Assembly: GCF_004795895.1 (NCBI RefSeq)
Contig: NZ_CP039250.1
Span: 3,906,001 to 3,970,000 of the forward strand
Source of the DNA: Sphingopyxis sp. PAMC25046
Lineage (GTDB): Bacteria > Pseudomonadota > Alphaproteobacteria > Sphingomonadales > Sphingomonadaceae
Direction of reading: 5' to 3'
DNA: 64,000 nucleotides
In this document: piece by piece, positions 43,116 through 55,172 of the stretch
Layout: every line of letters begins with the position of its first letter
How positions within the stretch are numbered: position 1 is the first letter of the stretch
The notes under the pieces: model-generated
What the model saw: the letters and a program-made list of their open reading frames with translations, nothing else
What the model was told of the DNA's origin: nothing
The model's database searches: none
Position numbers and translations under genes: made by a program

Positions 43116-45116
43116 TCAGAAGCGCGCGCGGATGCCGGCGGAGACCGCGCGGCGCTCGACGGGGTAATAGATCGCCGACGCGGGCGTCACTGCGATCGCC
43201 GCGCTGATGTCGCCGATCGCCTTTTTTCCGGTGACGTTGCGGACATCGACGAAAGCGTCGACGCCCTGCGCGATCGTCGCCCCACCTGTCACGCCGATCA
43301 GCGCATAGCCCGGCGTCGACGCTTGGTTGCGGTAATCGGCGAACGGTCCGTCGGGCACCCATTCGAGGTTCGGCGCGACGTGCAACGCGTCGGAGCCGAT
43401 GCGCAGTTCGGCGCGATAGACGTGCCTCGGCACGACCGGCAGGCGGTTGTCGCCGAATTGCGCATCATTGCGGAAGCGGAAGTTGCTGTAGGCATAGACT
43501 TGGCGCAGTCGGAGCCACTCGGCAGCCTGCACCTCCAGCGCCGCCTCGATACCTTCGTGGAGCGTGCGTCCGGCGTTGAAGGTCGAGGCCGGAATGTCGG
43601 GGCCGATGTCGAATTGCAGCAATTCGCCTTTTATCGTCGAGCGGTAATAGGTGACGTCCCAGTTCAGCGGCCCCTTCTTGCCGCGCGTCCCGATCTCGGC
43701 CGTCCACGCGCGCTGCGCGTCGAGCGGGACGAAGGCGGCGACCTGCCCCAGTTCGATGAATCCCGGAAATTCGACCGACCGGCTGTAGTTGGCGTAAATC
43801 TGCGCTCCCGCCACAGGTTCCAACAGCAGCCCGATCTTGGGCGAGAAGGCATCGAAATCGGCGCGCCCCACCGTGCCGCCCTGTTCCGGCGCGGAGGCGT
43901 TGAAATTCATCGTCTGCCGCCGCTTTCCGTCGGCATAGATGCCGCCCGCGATCAGCGTGAGCATCGGCACGGGGCGGACGCGGACTTCGCCATAGAGCGA
44001 TGCCGCGCGGGCATGCTGGTCGGCGTTCACGCGCAGCGCGCCGCGCTTGCCGCCCCGATTGACGAAACGCTTTGCCCTGATGTCGCCGACGCGCAGTTCG
44101 CCGCCCAGCGTCGCTTCGACTATGCCGCCAGCGTAATCGAGGCGGAAATAGCCGCCGCGATCGAGCCCCTCCTGATCGACCAGCTCGAAGATCGGATGGT
44201 AGAGCGACTTGGCGTTGACGAAGGCGCCGACGTCGAGCTTCACCGCGCCCCAGTCGAAGCGCGTCCGGTTCTGGATGCGGATCGAATCGATGTCGCGCCC
44301 ATGGTCGCCTGCGACCGTCCCCGCGGTCGCGAGGCGCGGCGTGGTCAGCGCCTGTTCCATCGTCAGCGCGCTCGGGATCTGCTGGTCGATGCTGTTGATG
44401 CTGACATAGAGGCGGTTCGACACGACATCGCTGAATTGCATCCAGACATTGCCGTTGAAGCGGAAACTGCGGCGTTTCGCATGATCGCGGTCGCCGTCCG
44501 ATGTGTCGGCGCTGATCGCGCCCCATGCGTCGACCGCGCCGCTCGCGACGCCCGCCGCGATCAGCCCGCGCAGGCTATCGAAGCGGCCGGCGTCGGCACG
44601 CAGATAGACGCCCTCGGCGGTGCGCCCCGTCGGCGTCACGCCGTTGATTGCGCCGCCGAGTGTGCCCGAACCGAAACGCAGCGCATTGGCGCCGCGATAG
44701 ACCTCGAGATGATCGAAGAAGATCGGTTCGAGTTCCTGGAAATCGCCATTATCGTCGGCGAGGTTGATCGGCACCCCGTCCTGCAGCAGCGTCAACCCGC
44801 GCATATGATAGCCGCGCGACAGGCCCGACCCGCGGATCGAGATGCGCACTTCCTGCCCGTAGCGCGGCTGGAGATAGACGCCGGGCGAAAAGGCCAGCGT
44901 ATCGCGCAAGCTGACGATCGACTTGTCGGCATAATCCTCGTGGCCGACGACGTCGGTGCCGCCGGCGGTTTTGGCGGCGCGCTCCTCGGCTTCGTTCGTG
45001 AGCTGCGGCGCGGTGACGATGATCGTCGAGTCGGCTTCTTCGGCATGGACGGGAGCGGCAGCAATACAGGTGGCGAGCGCCAGCAAGGGCGCCGCGCGAT
45101 AAGCGAATTGGATCAT
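43116..45116 (-). CDS. TonB-dependent outer-membrane receptor
   Basis: A 666-residue outer-membrane receptor. The signal peptide (PLLALATCIAAAPVHA) is followed by STIIVTAP (TonB-box-like), the plug domain (VSLRDTLAFSPGVYLQPRYG, RISIRGSGLSRGYHMRGLTLLQDGVPIN, EVYRGANALRFGSGTLGGAING) and a 22-strand barrel ending in the terminal Phe of SAGIRARF. Barrel strands such as YANYSRSVEFPGFIELG match copper and siderophore receptor families. With DUF2946 and PepSY neighbours a copper or iron chelate is the likely cargo. Confidence 0.95.
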   Translation of the reverse strand: MIQFAYRAAPLLALATCIAAAPVHAEEADSTIIVTAPQLTNEAEERAAKTAGGTDVVGHEDYADKSIVSLRDTLAFSPGVYLQPRYGQEVRISIRGSGLSRGYHMRGLTLLQDGVPINLADDNGDFQELEPIFFDHLEVYRGANALRFGSGTLGGAINGVTPTGRTAEGVYLRADAGRFDSLRGLIAAGVASGAVDAWGAISADTSDGDRDHAKRRSFRFNGNVWMQFSDVVSNRLYVSINSIDQQIPSALTMEQALTTPRLATAGTVAGDHGRDIDSIRIQNRTRFDWGAVKLDVGAFVNAKSLYHPIFELVDQEGLDRGGYFRLDYAGGIVEATLGGELRVGDIRAKRFVNRGGKRGALRVNADQHARAASLYGEVRVRPVPMLTLIAGGIYADGKRRQTMNFNASAPEQGGTVGRADFDAFSPKIGLLLEPVAGAQIYANYSRSVEFPGFIELGQVAAFVPLDAQRAWTAEIGTRGKKGPLNWDVTYYRSTIKGELLQFDIGPDIPASTFNAGRTLHEGIEAALEVQAAEWLRLRQVYAYSNFRFRNDAQFGDNRLPVVPRHVYRAELRIGSDALHVAPNLEWVPDGPFADYRNQASTPGYALIGVTGGATIAQGVDAFVDVRNVTGKKAIGDISAAIAVTPASAIYYPVERRAVSAGIRARF

Positions 45117-45187
45117 GGAGATATCTTCCCCGGAAAAACAGGCATGGCGCCGCACCGCGCAGGGCGCGGACGGCCGTTCAGGCTGGA

Positions 45188-45634
45188 TCAGGCGAAGGAA
45201 GGGGGTCCGGTACTCGGCGGAAGCGGCGAGGCGATGCCCGGCGCATAGCCGAGCGAGGGGGTCGCGACCGGGGCGGGCTCCGCCTCCATCGGGGCGGCGG
45301 CGAGCATCGGCAGATCGGGAACGATCGGCGCACCCGCGAGCGCGCCCCACGGGCAATGCTGCTGCGTTTCGCCCGCATCGTGGCTGCCCGCCTTCTCAAG
45401 CGGGATCGTCATCGTTCCGCCGGGATTGGCGGGGTCCGAACAGATGCGCACGGTGATCGACCCGCCTGCATCGCTCTCGATCATCCAGCCCGGCGCGACG
45501 AGCACCCGCGCAGCGAGCGCGAGCAGCAGCGGCAGGAGCAGCAGGATGCCGGGACGGCGAAAGGCGGCGAGCAGGCCCACGCTGCGCGCCTTATGGCGCG
45601 CGCGCGATGCTGGCAAGCGGACAGATTGCCCCAC
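45188..45634 (-). CDS. DUF2946-like protein
   Basis: A protein of up to 148 residues with one hydrophobic segment (ILLLLPLLLALAARVLVAPGWM) followed by SITVRICSDPANPGG and HCPWGALAGAPIVPDLP. The layout LAARVLxPxGWM, a Cys in the next strand and a CPWG cysteine fits DUF2946, a small membrane protein family often encoded next to copper-related TonB receptors. The start is uncertain: ATG at 45634 gives a basic N-terminus. It precedes the receptor gene by 71 bp. Confidence 0.75.
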   Translation of the reverse strand: MGQSVRLPASRARHKARSVGLLAAFRRPGILLLLPLLLALAARVLVAPGWMIESDAGGSITVRICSDPANPGGTMTIPLEKAGSHDAGETQQHCPWGALAGAPIVPDLPMLAAAPMEAEPAPVATPSLGYAPGIASPLPPSTGPPSFA

Positions 45635-45674
45635 TTCGCTCCCGGCTATTCGGCGGGCGTCTTATCGGCCCTTA

Positions 45675-45740
45675 TGCCGGACATGATCCGGCATCCACTG
45701 CGCCGGCGGCATGGGCCCCGGATCAAGTCCGGGGCGACCA
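45675..45740. repeat. Palindromic repeat, family B copy 3 (divergent)
   Basis: TGCCGGACATGATCCGGCA at the left and CCCCGGATCAAGTCCGGGG at the right keep the GGACTTGATCC/GGATCAAGTCC core of family B with several changes. It lies between the ligA stop and the DUF2946 start. Confidence 0.75.
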
Positions 45741-45749
45741 GGAGGTTGC

Positions 45750-48992
<3,243 letters not shown>

Positions 48993-48996
<4 letters not shown>

Positions 48997-50663
48997 GCCG
49001 CGACGTCCAGCAGCCGCTCCGCCTGCGCGCGCGCTTCCTCGGTCACTTCGGCGCCCGACAGCATGCGCGCGATCTCCTCGCGGCGGCCGGCGTCGTCGAG
49101 CGCATGGACGCTGGTGCGCGTGACCGTTCCTTCGCTCGACTTGGCGATGATGAAATGCGCGGCGCCTTTTGCCGCGACCTGCGGGCTGTGGGTGACGGCA
49201 AGCAATTGCTTGCCCGCGCCCGCGAGCCTTGCCAGCCGTTCGCCGATCGCGCTGGCGACCGCGCCGCCGACGCCGCGGTCGATTTCGTCGAAGATGATCG
49301 TGTCGGCCCCGCCCTCTTCGGCGAGCGCAACCTTCAGCGCGAGGATGAAGCGCGAGAGTTCGCCACCCGACGCGATTTTCGCGAGCGGCGCGAAGGGGGC
49401 GCCGGGGTTGGTCGAGATGAGAAATTCGATCCGGTCGATCCCCTCGGCGCCCCAGCGTTCGGCGGGCAGACGTTCGATCGCGGTCTGGAACCGCGCGGCG
49501 TCGAGCTTGAGCGGGACGAGTTCGCCCGCGACCGCGGCGTCGAGCCGGGTTGCTGCCCTGGCGCGCTGGTCCGACAGGGCGGTCGCGGCGTGGGTGTAGG
49601 CGGCGGCGGTTTCGGCGACCGCGGTTTCGAGCTTCGCCAGCCCCGCGCTGCCGCCCTCGATCGCGTCGAGCCGCGCGGCAAGCGTGCCGGTGAGTTCGGC
49701 GAGTTCGTCGGGCTGGACACCATGTTTGCGCGCCATCGCGCGTAGCTCGAACAACCGCGTCTCGGTCGCCTCGAGCCGTTCGGGATCATATTCCATCGCG
49801 CGCGCGGCTTCGTGCAGCCTGGTTTCAGCCTCGTCGGCCTCGATGATCGCGCGGTCGAGCCCCGCGAGCGCCTCGGCGAGCAGCGGATGGTCGCCCGCGA
49901 GCCGGTCGAGCCGCCGCGCCGCGCCGCGCAGCAGCGCCGGGCCGCCCGCGCTGCCGTCGAAGGCCTCGAGAATCGCGCCGAGATCGCCCGCGATCCGTTC
50001 GCCCTTCTGCATCGCGGCGCGCGCTTCGGCGAGTTCGGCTTCCTCGCCCGGCTGGGGTGCGAGCGCCTGCAGTTCGGCGACGCAATGTTCGAGCCATTCG
50101 CGGTCGCGCTCGGCTTCGGAAATCGCCGCGCGCGCGGCGGCGAGTTTGTCCTCGGCGGCGCGCCACGCCGCATGGGCGGCCGCCACGGCGCCAGTGTCGG
50201 CGCGCGCATAGGCGTCGAGCAAGGCGCGATGCCCGGCGGGTGCGAGCAGGCCGCGGTCGTCGTGCTGGCCGTGGATCTCAACCAGATGGCTGCCGACTTC
50301 GCGCAGCAACGCCGCCGAACAGGGCTGGTCGTTCAGGAAGGCGCGGCTGCCGCCGTCGGCCTTCAATGTCCGGCGGATCAGCAGCGGCTCGCCCGCCTCC
50401 AGCCCGATCTCGTTATCGGCGAGCAGCGCCGCGAGCGGCGTATCCGCCGCGGGCGGGGTGAAGCTGGCGGTCACCTGCGCCTTGTCGCTACCTTGCCGCA
50501 CCAGCGCGCTGTCGGCGCGCGCGCCGAGCGCGAGGCCGAGCGCATCGAGCAGAATCGATTTACCCGCTCCCGTTTCGCCGGTTAGCACGCCGAGCCCCGC
50601 CTCGAAATCGAGGTCGAGCCGTTCGATGAGAACGATATTGGCGATGGACAGCGCCGTCAGCAT
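48993..50663 (-). CDS. recN: DNA repair protein RecN
   Basis: A 556-residue SMC-like ATPase acting at double-strand breaks. The Walker A is LTGETGAGKS (28-36), the middle is a long coiled coil, and the C-terminal signature and Walker B are KIASGGELSRFILALKVAL and DTIIFDEIDRGVGGAVASAIGERL. Usually SOS-induced; I see no convincing LexA box (GTTC-N7-GTTC) in the gap to bamD, though the palindromic repeat there fills it. First of the four-gene overlapping run to ligA. Confidence 0.96.
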
Positions 50664-50707
50664 GACCCGCCCTTACCGCAGAACAAAATGCGAATCTATT
50701 CGGTAAT

Positions 50708-50790
50708 GGTTCGCCGCCCCCGCGCAGGCGGGGGCCGCCGGCAAGCTTATACCATGCCGATAGCGGCCCCCGCCTGCGCGGGGGCGACCG
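50708..50790. repeat. Palindromic repeat, family C
   Basis: CGCCCCCGCGCAGGCGGGGG at the left is answered by CCCCCGCCTGCGCGGGGGCG at the right, each itself a hairpin, around about 30 bases. It fills the gap between recN and bamD. One copy here. Confidence 0.8.
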
Positions 50791-50797
50791 CCAGACA

Positions 50798-51592
50798 TCA
50801 CGCGCTGGGTGCGTGCCTCTGCATCAGCTTGTAGGCGCGTTCGTACCATTCATTGCCCGGATAATTGGCGCCGAGCACGGCTGCCGATTTCTTCGCCTCG
50901 ACCGGAATGCCGAGCGCGAGATAGCATTCGGTCAGGCGATAGAGCGCCTCGGGCGCGTGGCTGGTCGTCTGATATTTGTCGACAACCTCGCGGAAACGGA
51001 TCGATGCCGCGAGCCAGTTCGAGCTGCGCTGGTAGAAACGGCCGATCTCCATTTCCTTGCCCGCAAGATGGTCCTGCACCAGATCGACCTTCAGCCGTGC
51101 ATCGGCGGCATAGCGGCTGTCGGGATAGCGGCGGATCACCTCGCCGAGCGCGGCGCGCGCCTGCTGGGTGATCTTCTGATCGCGGGTGACGTCGCTGATC
51201 TGCTCATAATAGGAAATGCCGATCAGATAATAGGCGTAGGGCGCGTCCTTGTTGCCCGGGTGGATCGCGAGGAAGCGCTGCGCGGCTTCGATCGCCGGCG
51301 TATATTCGCGGTCCATATAATAGCTGAACGAACTCATCAGCTGCGCACGGCGCGCCCAGGGCGAATAGGGGTGCTGACGTTCGACTTCGTCGAACAGCGC
51401 CGCGGCCAACCCATATTGCTTGCGGTCGAGCCGGTCCTGCGCCGCGCGGTACAGCGTGTTGACGTCGCGCGCGACGTAACGCGTGTCCTTCTTGACCCCG
51501 CCGCCACCGGCGCAGGCCGCCAGCATCGGGGTGATCACGAGAGCGGCGGCGAGCAGGCGCATAGTCGCGCGCGAGGGGGCAAATCGAGTCAT
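50798..51592 (-). CDS. bamD: Outer-membrane assembly lipoprotein BamD
   Basis: A 264-residue lipoprotein of the BAM complex, which inserts beta-barrel proteins into the outer membrane. The lipobox LAAC places the lipidated Cys at 27. Tetratricopeptide repeats follow (LYRAAQDRLDRKQYGLAAALFDEVERQHPYSPWARRAQLMSSFSYYMDREYTPAI...). It is essential in most proteobacteria. It precedes recN, separated by a family C repeat, in the bamD-recN-ligA order common in alphaproteobacteria. Confidence 0.96.
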   Translation of the reverse strand: MTRFAPSRATMRLLAAALVITPMLAACAGGGGVKKDTRYVARDVNTLYRAAQDRLDRKQYGLAAALFDEVERQHPYSPWARRAQLMSSFSYYMDREYTPAIEAAQRFLAIHPGNKDAPYAYYLIGISYYEQISDVTRDQKITQQARAALGEVIRRYPDSRYAADARLKVDLVQDHLAGKEMEIGRFYQRSSNWLAASIRFREVVDKYQTTSHAPEALYRLTECYLALGIPVEAKKSAAVLGANYPGNEWYERAYKLMQRHAPSA

Positions 51593-51653
51593 GCGCGCGG
51601 TATAGCCACAGCGCGGATGAACGCAAAATAAATGATGGGGGTTCGGCGCAGCT

Positions 51654-52346
51654 TTACGGCGCCTTGACCACGCATCCCTGCGGCGCGCCCGCCGGCGCGG
51701 GAACCCGGCGCGCGGTCTTGATCGTCACCTGGGGTTCGAGCATCTGGCCGACCATCACGCCTTCGCCCGCGGTGGGCGAGATCGGCGCGTTGAAAATCGC
51801 CTCGGCGACCTCGGCGCCGGCCACCATTTCGCCGAACACCGCGAAACCCGCACCGTCGCCGCCCACCGCGTCGGCATCGAAGCCCTTGATGTCGGAGAGG
51901 AGCAGGAAGAAATCGCTCGTCGCGTCGCCGGGATTGAGCCGCGCCATCGACAACGCGCCCTTGCAGTTGGTGAGACCGGTCGTCGTCGTCGGCTCGTGCG
52001 CGATCGGCGGGAAATTCAGGCGCGCGTCGCCGCGATTGCCCGCCTGGATCAGCTGGTTCGCCGGACCCCAGCTCTTCGTCGAGCGGTAGAATTTGAACCC
52101 GTCGAGCCGTTTCGCGTCGACGTAGCGGAGAAAGTTGGCGGCGGTGACGGGCGCACGCTTGTCTTCGACCCGCACGGTGATCGTGCCGAGATCGGTGACG
52201 AGCGCGACATAAGGCCGCGTGTCGGCTTCGACGACCGGAGTGGCGGGCGCCGGAACGGGCGGCACCGGCGGCGGCAATTGCGTCGCCTGGGGCGGGACGG
52301 GAGTCGATTGGGCGGCGAGCGCGAGCGCGGCAAGGAGGGTCAGCAT
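51654..52346 (-). CDS. Cyclophilin-type peptidyl-prolyl isomerase, exported
   Basis: A 230-residue protein. The signal peptide (MLTLLAALALAAQS) is followed by a Pro-rich linker and then the cyclophilin domain: VALVTDLGTITVRVEDKRAPVTAANFLRYVDAKRLDGFKFYRS, QAGNRGDARLNFPPIAHEPTTTTGLTN and GALSMARLNPGDATSDFFLLLSDIKGFD. The catalytic Arg region is modified relative to human cyclophilin A, so activity may be reduced. Periplasmic protein folding is the expected role. It stands 61 bp upstream of bamD on the same strand. Confidence 0.9.
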   Translation of the reverse strand: MLTLLAALALAAQSTPVPPQATQLPPPVPPVPAPATPVVEADTRPYVALVTDLGTITVRVEDKRAPVTAANFLRYVDAKRLDGFKFYRSTKSWGPANQLIQAGNRGDARLNFPPIAHEPTTTTGLTNCKGALSMARLNPGDATSDFFLLLSDIKGFDADAVGGDGAGFAVFGEMVAGAEVAEAIFNAPISPTAGEGVMVGQMLEPQVTIKTARRVPAPAGAPQGCVVKAP

Positions 52347-52562
52347 GAACCGATCATAAGCGCAATCGCGCGCTCGATGCGAGCGCTTTCAGCCGCGTTG
52401 GCGCCTGCGGCGCCGCCAGAGCCTTATCCCGCCGAAGCAGAGCCAGAGCGCTACGCCGCCCCCGCCCAATCGCTATTGCGAACCAACGTCGACAAACAGG
52501 GTAATTGAAATTGGGACGAAAGCCGCGCTAGGCACCGCTCGAAACGAGCAGGAGCCGAAGCC

Positions 52563-53249
52563 ATGACCGAAACGCCGAACCGCGAAGCAGCGCCGGCCTC
52601 AGGCGCCCCGGCGCACGTCGCCGCCGATCTCGGATCGCGTTTCCTGCGCTACCTTCCCTTCATCACCGTGGCGCATTTCGTGATCGGACTGCCCGCGCTG
52701 ATCGCCTCGCTCGCGCTCGCCTATTTCGCCTTCGTACAGGCCGACGCGACGCAAAAGATGCAGACCGGCGGCGTGATGCCCTTCGTCACCTTCGGAACGA
52801 GCAATGGGGACGAGGATGGCAATCAGGATATTTCGCTGTCGCTGACGAATAATGGTGTCGGGCCCGCGATCCTCGGTCCGATCGAAGTCCGCTATGAAGG
52901 CAAGCCGATCAAGACGCCGGTCGAACTCCTCAAAACCTGCTGCGCGAAAGCCGGCATGCAGGGCGTGCGCCTTTCCACCTCGCCTTCGACCGGCATCGCC
53001 GTCCGGCCGGGAGAAACCATCGAATTCGTCAGCTTTCCGCGCACTCCCGAATCCGAGAAGCTGTGGCAGACGTTCAACAAGGAACGGTGGAAGCTGGAAG
53101 TTCGCTCCTGCTATTGCTCGATCTTCAACGATTGCTGGATCACCGAAGGAATGCAGGGATTGCCCAAGCCGGTGAACAAATGTCCGGCCAACTGGTCGCT
53201 CTATCTCGAGGACGCGGGAAAGCGAATCGGAGGGGTGGCCGCCAAATAA
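52563..53249 (+). CDS. Single-pass membrane protein of unknown function
   Basis: A 228-residue protein. One transmembrane helix (FITVAHFVIGLPALIASLALAYFAFVQ) lies near residue 35-60. The outer part resembles an immunoglobulin-like beta domain (ISLSLTNNGVGPAILGPIEVRYEGKPIKTPVELL) with six cysteines (TCCAK, SCYCSIFNDCW, NKCPANW), suggesting disulfides. AGGAG lies well before the ATG at 52563. No homologous family is recognised. The 216-bp region upstream holds only a weak 43-codon frame and no clear promoter. Confidence 0.72.
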   Translation: MTETPNREAAPASGAPAHVAADLGSRFLRYLPFITVAHFVIGLPALIASLALAYFAFVQADATQKMQTGGVMPFVTFGTSNGDEDGNQDISLSLTNNGVGPAILGPIEVRYEGKPIKTPVELLKTCCAKAGMQGVRLSTSPSTGIAVRPGETIEFVSFPRTPESEKLWQTFNKERWKLEVRSCYCSIFNDCWITEGMQGLPKPVNKCPANWSLYLEDAGKRIGGVAAK

Positions 53250-53250
53250 T

Positions 53251-53266
53251 TCAACCAATCGGTTGA
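53251..53266. promoter_or_regulatory. Inverted repeat, ArsR operator 1
   Basis: TCAACC at 53251-53256 and GGTTGA at 53261-53266 are perfect complements around AATC. The right half overlaps the -35 TTGACA (53263-53268). The same sequence motif recurs 39 bp downstream, over the start codon. Confidence 0.7.
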
Positions 53267-53290
53267 CAATAAAAATCGAGAGGCCATATT
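53263..53290 (+). promoter_or_regulatory. Sigma-70 promoter of the arsR-SRPBCC operon
   Basis: TTGACA at 53263-53268 is a perfect -35 and CATATT at 53285-53290 a good -10, 16 bp apart. A transcript would start about 7 bases later, at 53297-53298, the A of the arsR start codon. It appears to be a leaderless mRNA whose promoter is bracketed by two operators. Confidence 0.6.
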
Positions 53291-53306
53291 CAACCACATG
53301 GTTGAA
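53289..53306. promoter_or_regulatory. Inverted repeat, ArsR operator 2 over the start codon
   Basis: TTCAACC at 53289-53295 and GGTTGAA at 53300-53306 are perfect complements around ACAT. The arsR ATG (53298-53300) lies inside the site and the -10 box abuts it. Confidence 0.7.
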
Positions 53307-53693
53307 CATGATTCGCACAGTCTCGATACGATCTTCCACGCGCTCGGCGACACGACGCGCCGCGCCATGCTCGGCGAGCTGGCCTCCGGCGAGCGCACCG
53401 TGGGCGAGCTGGCCGAGCCTTTTGCGATATCGCTCGCGGCGGTGTCGAAACATATCAAGGTGCTGGAAAATGCGGGGCTGGTCCGCCGCGACGTTCGCGG
53501 CCGCACGCATGTTTGCAGTCTCGACCCTGTCCCGCTGATGCACGCGGACCAGTGGATCGGCATCTATCGCCGCTTCTGGACCGATCGCCTCGACCTGCTC
53601 GAGAAAATCCTGCGCGCCGAAGATGCCGCACCGCCTCCCCCAAGAAAGCCTGCCCCCGGAAAGAAGGAGAATGACGATGACGACGATGCTTGA
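53298..53693 (+). CDS. ArsR-type regulator of an SRPBCC gene
   Basis: A 131-residue winged-helix regulator with helices FHALGDTTRRAMLGELASGERTVGELAEPFAISLAAVSKHIKVLENAGLVRRDVRGRTHVCSL. The C-terminus is an acidic Asp tail (ENDDDDDA). It has no metal-binding cysteine motif, so it belongs to the ArsR-type regulators paired with SRPBCC genes that are common in proteobacteria. Twin operators at its promoter point to autoregulation. Its stop overlaps the SRPBCC start by 17 bp. The signal is unknown. Confidence 0.9.
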   Translation: MVEHDSHSLDTIFHALGDTTRRAMLGELASGERTVGELAEPFAISLAAVSKHIKVLENAGLVRRDVRGRTHVCSLDPVPLMHADQWIGIYRRFWTDRLDLLEKILRAEDAAPPPPRKPAPGKKENDDDDDA

Positions 53694-54210
53694 CCAAGAC
53701 CATTTCGGTACACTGGCCGACCCCGCGACGCTGCGGATCGAGCGCCTCCTCCCCGGCCCCGCCGAACGCGTCTGGGCCTATCTGACCGACAGCGAACTGC
53801 GCCGCCAATGGCTTGCCGCGGGCGCGATGGAACAGATGGTGGGCGCACCGGTCGAACTCGTGTGGCGCAACGACGAACTCACCGATCCGCCGGGCAAGCG
53901 GCCCGAAGGTTTCGGCGACGAACACCGGATGACGTGCGAGATTATCGCGATCGATGCGCCGCGCCTGTTGTCGATCAGCTGGGGCAGTACCGGCGGCGTG
54001 ACCTTCACACTCGACGAACGCGGCCACGAGGTCCTGCTCACGATCGTCCACAAGCGCATCGAGGATCCCGAAGTGCTGCTCAACGTCAGCGCCGGCTGGC
54101 ACGCGCATCTCGACGTGCTCGAAGCGCGCGCGCGCGAAACGCAGGCGGCGCCGCACTGGGACAATTGGGTTCGGCTGCGCGACGCCTATGCCGAGCGGCT
54201 GTTCGGCTGA
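53677..54210 (+). CDS. SRPBCC/AHSA1-family protein
   Basis: A 177-residue protein with a START-like helix-grip fold: RIERLLPGPAERVWAYLTDSELRRQWL at the beginning and GWHAHLDVLEARARET at the end of the domain. AHSA1-type members bind hydrophobic ligands; those paired with ArsR regulators are thought to act in stress or small-molecule responses. Three ATGs (53671, 53677, 53686) compete; AAGGAG spacing of 7 bases favours 53677. Co-translated with the regulator. Confidence 0.88.
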   Translation: MTTMLDQDHFGTLADPATLRIERLLPGPAERVWAYLTDSELRRQWLAAGAMEQMVGAPVELVWRNDELTDPPGKRPEGFGDEHRMTCEIIAIDAPRLLSISWGSTGGVTFTLDERGHEVLLTIVHKRIEDPEVLLNVSAGWHAHLDVLEARARETQAAPHWDNWVRLRDAYAERLFG

Positions 54211-54296
54211 TTTGCCTGCGATACCGACGGGAAGGGCCGCGCCTGCGGCCCTTCCCCATGGCTGGAAACGACCGGAAGCGGGCATTCCCATTACCG

Positions 54297-54382
54297 TCAC
54301 CCCGGGCTTGACCCGGGGCCTGCCTTGCCTTTTCGCCGTCGTCAGGAAGAAAAGGCGGGTCCCGGGTCAAGCCCGGGATGAC
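54297..54382. repeat. Palindromic repeat, family B copy 4
   Basis: GTCACCCCGGGCTTGACCC at the left and GGGTCAAGCCCGGGATGAC at the right are almost exact complements around a 45-base spacer. It lies between converging genes (SRPBCC and the 54429-54980 protein) and is the cleanest of the four copies. Confidence 0.85.
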
Positions 54383-54428
54383 GAAAGTGAGAGCATGCAA
54401 TGGCAGCCCCCCACCCCAAAACCGCCGA

Positions 54429-54980
54429 TCAGTTCGCCGGTTTTGTCTCGTCGATCTTGTCGACCCATTCGGGGAAGAAACTCGGCTCGCGCGCCGACCA
54501 GCCGGGGGCGGTTGCAGCCGCTTCGCTGATCGACTGGAGCAGGATCTTGCGCTTGTCGGGGTGGAGGTGCGGCAGCGAGGCGGCAGCGCAGAAGGCGCCC
54601 GGAAGCCACGGCCGCGCGTGCGCGCCGAGCAGCCGTTCGTAGAGGAAGCGGTAGGAAGCGAAGCCCGGCAGGCGATCCTGCCCGAGGTCGAACGCCGACA
54701 CCGCGATCAGCGGCGCCATGAAATGTTCGAGCGCATCGAGCCCGCTGTCGTCGGGGACATGCGCGCGCACTTCGCCGAGCCGCTGGTAGACGCGCGCCTG
54801 GACGCGGATCGCGGTTTCCTCGACCATGTCGCGCGACCAGCGCGCGATCGCATCGTCGCGTTCGAGCCCAATATCGAGCGAGCGGCGGATGTAGCGCTGG
54901 GTTGCCGCGGGAAAACCCGCAAATTCCTTGATTTCGGAAAGGGACAGGTCGCCTGCGGCCGGTCCTGAACGCGTCGCCAT
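54429..54980 (-). CDS. Protein of unknown function
   Basis: A 183-residue soluble protein, mostly helical, without signal peptide or membrane segment. Notable stretches are SLSEIKEFAGFPAATQRYIRRSLDIGLERDDAIARWSRDMVEETAIRVQARVYQRL and the C-terminal PGWSAREPSFFPEWVDKIDETKPAN. No family is recognised. GGGAG lies 7 bases before the ATG at 54980; ATGs at 54986 and 55073 are possible but add residues of unusual composition. Divergent from the FabH-like gene. Confidence 0.68.
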   Translation of the reverse strand: MATRSGPAAGDLSLSEIKEFAGFPAATQRYIRRSLDIGLERDDAIARWSRDMVEETAIRVQARVYQRLGEVRAHVPDDSGLDALEHFMAPLIAVSAFDLGQDRLPGFASYRFLYERLLGAHARPWLPGAFCAAASLPHLHPDKRKILLQSISEAAATAPGWSAREPSFFPEWVDKIDETKPAN

Positions 54981-55172
54981 GGTCATGCTCCCGCACGGCG
55001 CCCGGGGAGCCATCCCCCCGGAGGCCTGCATCAAACAGTCTGCCACCATATTGGTTAGTGGCAGGTTAACCATGGCGTCGGGACTCGTTCAGCAAATCAC
55101 GGGGCGTTGCGCGATGCCGCGACGGGGCCTAATCAGAGTGTCTTGAATCCATAAGACACACGCAGGTCCACC

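Noticed and set aside
43323..45248. A 641-codon open frame antisense to the TonB receptor gene
   Set aside because: Repetitive composition and complete overlap with the receptor gene, whose motifs are unmistakable.
52377..52508. 43-codon frame starting ATG at 52377
   Set aside because: No ribosome-binding site, Ala/Pro-rich product and no conserved features; probably a chance frame.
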